A DNA stretch of 64,000 bases, taken from the NCBI GenBank assembly GCA_029721435.1, contig CM056588.1, positions 43,282,493-43,346,492 of the forward strand, in the 5' to 3' direction. The position numbers were made by a program, and so were the translations under genes. The notes beneath the pieces are model-generated. The model was not told the DNA's origin. It saw only the letters and a list, made by a program, of their open reading frames with translations, and searched no databases. Positions 58,348 through 64,000 of this stretch are shown piece after piece. Position 1 is the stretch's first letter, and the number at the start of each line of letters is the position of its first letter. This DNA is from Gymnothorax reevesii (lineage: Eukaryota; Chordata; Actinopteri; Anguilliformes; Muraenidae).

Positions 58348-59416
58348 AGTATCACACTGAGTGGCGAATGCTAACAAATGTGGCAAAATTTAAGTTCGTA
58401 AAAGGGCGCAAAGCAGTTTGCTGAAAGTTTTAAGGATCGCAAACAGTTTTTCTTGTCGCAAAGAAATTTTGAGCATGTTCAAAATTTTTCTTTTTTTTTT
58501 TTTAAGCCCCCCACCCCATTTTGGGGGTCTCCTGAATTCTTTCAATTACAATAACTTTCTCAAAAGTACCCTTTGACTCCCATGACAGCACCTTACACCC
58601 ATATATACAGATGATACAGTGAAAGGACAATGACATAAATGAAAATGTAAATATATACAATAATGAGTAAACTGAAATGAGATTTAACAGCATACCTGCA
58701 CCATTACATACATTGATCATAATCTATAATATATTTGAGGTCGATGTCTGTCTGTATGTATGAACAAGTTTTTCTCCTCCATTTCTCAACCGATTATCAC
58801 CAAATTTGGGTTGAATATCCACTTGAACACCAGCAAGGACCTGACGTCGCCCGATTTTGGAAAAACGGTCATGCACGCAAAAAAAATGGCAATTTCACTC
58901 CGGGTAGCGGGTAGCAGCTATTTTTGCCAAGAAGTATTATAATATTGACGATTTGAGTGATTTGTTAGACTGCCCAGAAGTATGGAGGGAAAATCCAATG
59001 TAAAATTACTTGAATATAAAGCCAGCCACCTCTGAATACCTGTCCAAAACAGACTTACACAGTTCAAAATTTCTTTGCAAATTTATTTTCTCACAAACAG
59101 TTGTAGATGTTTGTAAAAGAGTTGTACGCATTTGCAAACGGTTGTCACAAGAGTCGCTAAAGTTCTTTTTGGATCGCAAATTAGTGACCGATGTTCAACA
59201 GAGCTACGAATGCTGACGAATGTAAACAAATATTGGGTTTCGTGAGGATGCCATCAAGGTTTCGTCAAGATTGCAAAAGAGTTTGCAAACGGTTTTTAGG
59301 GTCGTTAAGAGTTCATTTTCAGATTCTCGTAAGCCATTTCCTATTCTTTCGCAAATAATAATGTGAATGTTGCTAACTGACACTAAACGTTGCTAAATGT
59401 CGCTAATGACACTTAA
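58348..59416. mobile_element. Probable non-autonomous DNA element with TCGCAAA motifs
   Basis: The left end (AAGTATCACACTGAGTGGCG, then AATGCTAAC) and right end (GTTGCTAAATGTCGCTAATG, then ACACTTAAG) are imperfect inverted repeats. Many GTCGCAAA, TTTGCAAACGG and GTCGTTAAG motifs in both halves (58380-58480 and 59060-59400) mirror each other. The middle, about 58490-59040, lacks these motifs and contains CAACCGATTATCACCAAATT, a motif typical of another repeat type, so it may be nested. It contains no transposase. Confidence 0.5.
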
Positions 59417-61493
59417 GTCTATTCAAGGGTTTCTCAATGGGGACGCTCCCGCCCGCTCATAGTAATGGGGCTGACCCCCTTTTATGTCATTTTCAAGCCC
59501 AAAAGCAGATGTCATAAGTTGGTGATCAATATTCAGCGTGATAGAGGAAACCTTGCCTGCTTCAATCACTGAAGAAACCTTTGACTCCTCATGATGGGTG
59601 CTAATGAATTCTCGATTATGCGTACAATAAGACTTGCGCTCTGATTCAATAGTGATGAGTGGTATAAAATTTCCCACGAAAATGATATATACTGCAGAGT
59701 GTGTGGATATTCTTAATTATGGTACGCTTCAAACAAACAAAAGAAGCAAACATAGTAAGTTAGAAACATCACCAAGGCAACCAGTCATCCCACAAGAACA
59801 TTTAACACAAACAAGACAGAAACCAAGCATATTAGCCTGACATATATGCTCATTCATTTACCTCAAAATAATGATGATGTAGAACCGCACACTAGCACTG
59901 ACTGAGTGAGCACCAATACAGCTTTAAAGGTCTTGGATTAATTCCTGGAGGAAAAGACTAATGACCGATTCAGCAGGGAACATTGTGTACTCTTTGTAGA
60001 CCTACACATACAACTGAGTGAACTCAATATCCTATAATGAGAATTCTCAGGGCAGCATAAACAACAATTTTGAGTACGTGAAGCCGAAATTAGTTTGAGA
60101 GCACAGAGTTTAACGGCAGACTGCATATAAACTCAATGATCACTGTAGCACATCTGAAAAAACTATTAAAAATAATAGTTTAAGTGTGTTAAATGTTCAG
60201 TATAACTGCTGCATTAGTTACCTATTGACCAATAAAAGACTACAGTACAATTTTGTTTTTTTTTTTTACCACAGTTTTATGGCGTCATTAGCCATTGCTC
60301 TGCCACCACCAACACACTTCCATCATGCATTTCAATTTACTGGGCTGAAAGTGCAGCCAAATAACAAACAAACAAAAATAAAGGACGCAACTGATATTCC
60401 CACATCTGTTCAGCTGAAAAAACACGGGATGACTGCAGCCTGCTGCAGCTGTCCTGCAGTGGGACTGAATCAGCGAGTCCCTGAGGAATCCCCAGAGAGC
60501 CCACGACCCAGCAAAACAAGACTATTGGGACTTTTCCCATGTCCAAAACCAAGCGCTTTTGAGTTTCATGTACATAGCTCGTAAATGATAAAGAATCGCT
60601 CATGCAGCGCAGATTATAAGTATTTGGTTCTTGTCTCTGTTCACCTGCCAACAAATTGGAAAAAAAAAGTAGCAACTGTCAGCTTTAATTAGCACTTCTG
60701 CTTACATACATTTTATGTCAACCTTGTAAGGATTACAGTCCTTTCCGTGCAGTGCTGCTGGGCATAAGCTTATGGACTGCGCTGTGCGACATATTCATAC
60801 ATATTCTTTGCCGTGGACATCCAGTTAACTGACCGGAGAGCAGAGGCGAAAGCTCAAAGCTCACCATGGCAGTCCCATTAGGAGCAGCATAGCCCCTGTC
60901 ATCTGAGAGGAAGCAGCCCTGGGACTCCGGCTTCCAGTCCGGGTAATGGCTTTTGGTGTTAGCGATAATGGGTTTAGCGAAACTAGCAGAAGAGTGTCCA
61001 CCCTCTGGTGCAGCAGATGAAAGCCAAGCCCTCAAACCAATCCGCATACGCCCCCTCTCCCTAACGCCCGCTTCATACCCCTCAAACCCCTCCCCAAAAG
61101 TGCGATGCGTCCCTTGCATTTTCACATGGACCAATGATGGTTAATGCACTGGCTCCTCAGAGAGTGGACAGCATGTGCTTCCTGGAGGAAATCAATGTCA
61201 CTGCAGACTTGAGGGATGGCACATTGTAAAAAATAGAAAGAGGCTTCATACATCCCCGCCCTGCCAGTTTGCCTCCAAACCACACCCGCCTCGAGACATA
61301 GCGAAAGGTGTACAGGAAATAGAGCACGGATTTGAGGATGAATATGTCATGGAGAAACCTTCACTGTGAAACTTGGAGCCCAAACTAAATAAAAGATTTT
61401 AACGGAGTTTAACGGAGATCACGAGCTGACCATCCGCAAACTCTAGTATTGATCAAGTACTTCTCTCTGACAAACATGGAAGAAGAAACACGT
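59417..61493. other. Noncoding DNA, no gene recognised
   Basis: Minus-strand sequence 59423-59710 is open for about 96 codons (reading ITIESERKSYCTHNREF and onward). It may be a coding fragment of a mobile element but I cannot identify it. Overlapping frames of 100-133 codons at 60186-61134 on both strands show no domain. Confidence 0.4.
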
Positions 61494-61586
61494 TCACACA
61501 CACACACACACACACACACAAGAACACACATATGCACGCATGCACACTCACTCACACACACACACACACTCACACACACACACATA
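61494..61586. repeat. (CA)n microsatellite, interrupted
   Basis: Three CA tracts separated by AGAACACACATATGCACGCA and CTCACTCA-type interruptions. Confidence 0.95.
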
Positions 61587-61832
61587 CTGTATATATATGC
61601 ATTAGTGTATGCGCATGCAAATGCGCAACCAAATGTCTTGTTTGGAACAGCATGGCATTCAGTTTGTTATAGTCAAAATAGCGTTTCAAGATCTAGGTTG
61701 AACCATCATCCAGAGGGAAAAATATGCGCCATATTGTACACGTCTTGGTGATTACAATAAAAGTCAAACTAACCCTTTGATGCATAGAGATCATATAAAT
61801 GCCTTGAACCATTTGTTGGGATTTGGTGCAAT

Positions 61833-61836
<4 letters not shown>

Positions 61837-61870
<34 letters not shown>

Positions 61871-61876
61871 GGGGGG
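61837..61876. repeat. (GT)n microsatellite with G9 run
   Basis: About 15 GT units running into GGGGGGGGG. Confidence 0.95.
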
Positions 61877-61921
61877 TGAAAGTGGGTGGTCTGTCCTTCC
61901 ATTATTTGGGACATTATGCTT

Positions 61922-62284
61922 CTACACAGTAAAAATCATAGTGTCAATTTTACTCTTTAAGAGTTGAATTTAACTCTCTGTCAGATAACATTTGGTCCCA
62001 CTCAAAATCAGTGTAAAATTTACTCTATAGCCAGTGTAAGATTTTTAGAGTTAATTTTACTCTATTTTGTGTCAAAATTAACAATGAGGTGTGTAAAAAT
62101 ATTGAACACTATAGGGAATCATCACCCTGCAGAGTAGATTTTGTCCTTGTGTGGAAGTGGAAATTAACTCTCACTTTTGACACTTCCATTTAGACGATTT
62201 CACTCTGCATAGTGCTATAACTACTCTATCCAGAGGAAAATAGGTTTACACTGCAATATTGACACTCCATTTTTTACTGTGTAG
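61922..62284. mobile_element. MITE with CTACACAGTAAAAA termini
   Basis: The left end CTACACAGTAAAAATCATAG, followed by TGTCAATTTTACTC, and the right end GACACTCCATTTTTTACTGTGTAG are inverted repeats of about 26 bp. The interior is rich in AGTGTAAAATTTACTC / TTTTACTCTATTTTGTGT repeats of the ends. I recall this as a common fish MITE. The flanking duplication is not clear, so the superfamily is open. Confidence 0.75.
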
Positions 62285-64000
62285 GATGCACAATGCCATC
62301 CTGTATTTTGGAAATTATGCATGCGGAGTGACAGAAATAATGTATTTCCATCCCTCAACAGAAAAAAAGTTTGATCAAAACTTTAACAACATAAGACTAT
62401 TCCTGACTTTCGTCAACTTAACTCTTACTTGCGGATGCAGCCATTGTGATTGTTTGTGGTAAATCATGTGACTAATCAGAGAGGCACCTATTGAGGAAAT
62501 TATTATCTGGATATGTCCAGTAATCTGTACATTTTGTGTTTTCAGGGTACCTATGAGCCTAGAGATAATAAACCCCACTGAACTCATGTCCAAAATACTG
62601 GACAAAATGCAACAAAGGGTTTAATTATGTGGACATACAGCCTGTTTTTACAATGCTTTGTAGCAATACCTGCCGATTTTACATCACTCTTCCATTTGTG
62701 AATGAATAAATTATTTAATGCCAATGAAAAGCTAGATAAGCAGGATACATGCGATCTCTTGCAACAATACATGATCTACAAATATAATATTGCTTATGGA
62801 ATTTGTTACATAATTGCCACATGTTCACAAATGATTATGATTTGCATTTGAAACAAATAACTCTTTGTCCCTCAGAACAGAAAACCATATTTACGCAAGA
62901 ATCGATGTGGATGATTATAATCTGTATTCACAGGCTTTTCAGAGTGGGAAAAAAAAGCAATTTATTCACCCGTCGCTAGATCCAAGCTCAACTGCCTAAG
63001 AGAAGAAGAAAAAAAAGATCATTAAAAGAGTATGCCCACATGAGGATAAACAACTACTCAAATTATTTTTATTCGTGCCTCTACACCTTATTCTCTTCTT
63101 AACTATTCATTTTTCGACTGGTTATTCATTCAAATGGCCAGATACGCTCCCTTTCAATTGCACACATGGATAAAATCAAGCATCCACCTCACTAAATGGA
63201 GAGAAAGACTGGAAAACAGAGATGACACCACTTAAATGAACAACTCCTCTGCACTCTGCATAGGCCCCACATCACTTAAATGCATTTCCCACAGATCTTT
63301 AGTATGCACTCAGTCATGGCTTTTGAATCTCATTGATCGTGTTCTTATTCATCTCAGCTACATGGAAAAAAAAAATAAAAATAAATAAATAAACAGAACA
63401 AAAGAAAATTAATCTCATGGGCTTCCCGGCATGAAAGGACCCTGGCTATTTCTACACGGCCTGCCGCCTGTGGTTCGCAGCCACATGCCTGACAACATAC
63501 AAGCGATACCATTTCATTTCCCGGGGTGCACCAGGGCGCTGTTATTGGCGCGGAGGGTTGGAATGCCTGTGATTGAAACAGCCAGCGATTTCCCATGATT
63601 TCTCGGGTCATGTGACGTGACCCCATCCGCGACCTTCAAAGCCGTTCCCATATGATGAAAGATAAGCTCTCATGAAAGACGCCACTGTTGTTATTACATC
63701 GCGACGTGAAGGTGATGCGCGTTTCAGCGAGAGCTGGGAGTGACAGTTGCTTCCGCAGACGGCGACCAAAGGAGAAGTCGAAAATGTTCGCATCTACAAA
63801 CGCCAGACATGTGCGAGGACAGGAAGTATTAACAATCAAGCGGCAGGACGCAAACCGTAATCATGTTTAATTATGCACCATATAGCATGACTGTCAAAAC
63901 TGAAGCATTCCTTGAGAGCAATAAATATTGTGATGTTGTACAAAACAAATTGCAGTGGCGTTCAAAGAGTCGGGGAGGGGGACTTATTTCTCAGGCGGAA
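62285..64000. other. Noncoding DNA with a candidate conserved stretch
   Basis: No gene is recognised. Segment 63420-63640 is GC-balanced and non-repetitive (GTGCACCAGGGCGCTGTTAT, GTCATGTGACGTGACCCC with a CACGTGAC/TGACGT-like core) and contrasts with AT-rich flanks. It is a possible conserved regulatory element, untested. An AAATAAATAAATAA run lies at 63380-63392. Confidence 0.35.

Overview
The window looks like nuclear DNA from a vertebrate, most probably a ray-finned (teleost) fish. This rests on several Tc1-like transposons and their short derivatives, hAT-type short elements with 8-bp target duplications, a tRNA-derived fish-type SINE, and dense (CA)n/(TG)n microsatellites in an AT-rich background. 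Nothing is prokaryotic: there are no operons, ribosome-binding sites or long coherent reading frames. The longest open frame is 208 codons and is not convincing. I find no intact protein-coding gene, rRNA or tRNA, so this reads as a gene desert or part of a very large intron. Family assignments come from recognising sequence by eye, not from a search.

Layout. Bases 1-8897 are AT-rich single-copy-looking DNA holding two adjacent Tc1-like relics (1275-2183 and about 2200-2900). Bases 8898-10373 are a full-length Tc1-like transposon whose transposase frame is continuous apart from four stops, one on the catalytic Glu codon. Bases 10400-15400 hold an LTR- or promoter-like stretch, an unidentified coding relic (about 11179-11600), and four short DNA elements: 11601-12040, a hAT MITE at 12330-12531, 12874-12962, and 14903-15399 with about 87-bp inverted repeats. 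Bases 15400-25440 are mostly unique, with a 270-base polypurine block, a long (TA)n, GTA-type trinucleotide repeats split by a dispersed repeat, and a second relic related to the 8898 family.

Bases 27337-29600 are a minisatellite of about 67 copies of a 34-bp unit, organised into a roughly 774-bp higher-order repeat. Bases 32560-36483 are a nest of repeats: a degraded long element carrying a hAT MITE, then a Tc1-like relic split by a Harbinger-like element with a 3-bp duplication. Bases 37276-38231 have short inverted ends and contain a clear relic of a RecQ-like helicase exon. Bases 42355-42905 hold an AT microsatellite, a 78-bp near-perfect palindrome and a Tc1-type MITE. Bases 50387-51845 are an old full-length Tc1-like copy. 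Bases 52980-53175 are a hAT MITE with a perfect 8-bp duplication, followed by a SINE. Bases 57925-59416 and 61922-62284 are further non-autonomous elements.

The remaining unique stretches, some with dense TAAT and octamer-like motifs, are candidates for conserved regulatory DNA, but that can only be tested by comparison with other species. The most unusual items are the helicase relic in an inverted-repeat-bounded unit, the unidentified coding relic at 11.2-11.6 kb, the higher-order minisatellite with a splice-donor-like hexamer in most units, and the datable nested insertions.
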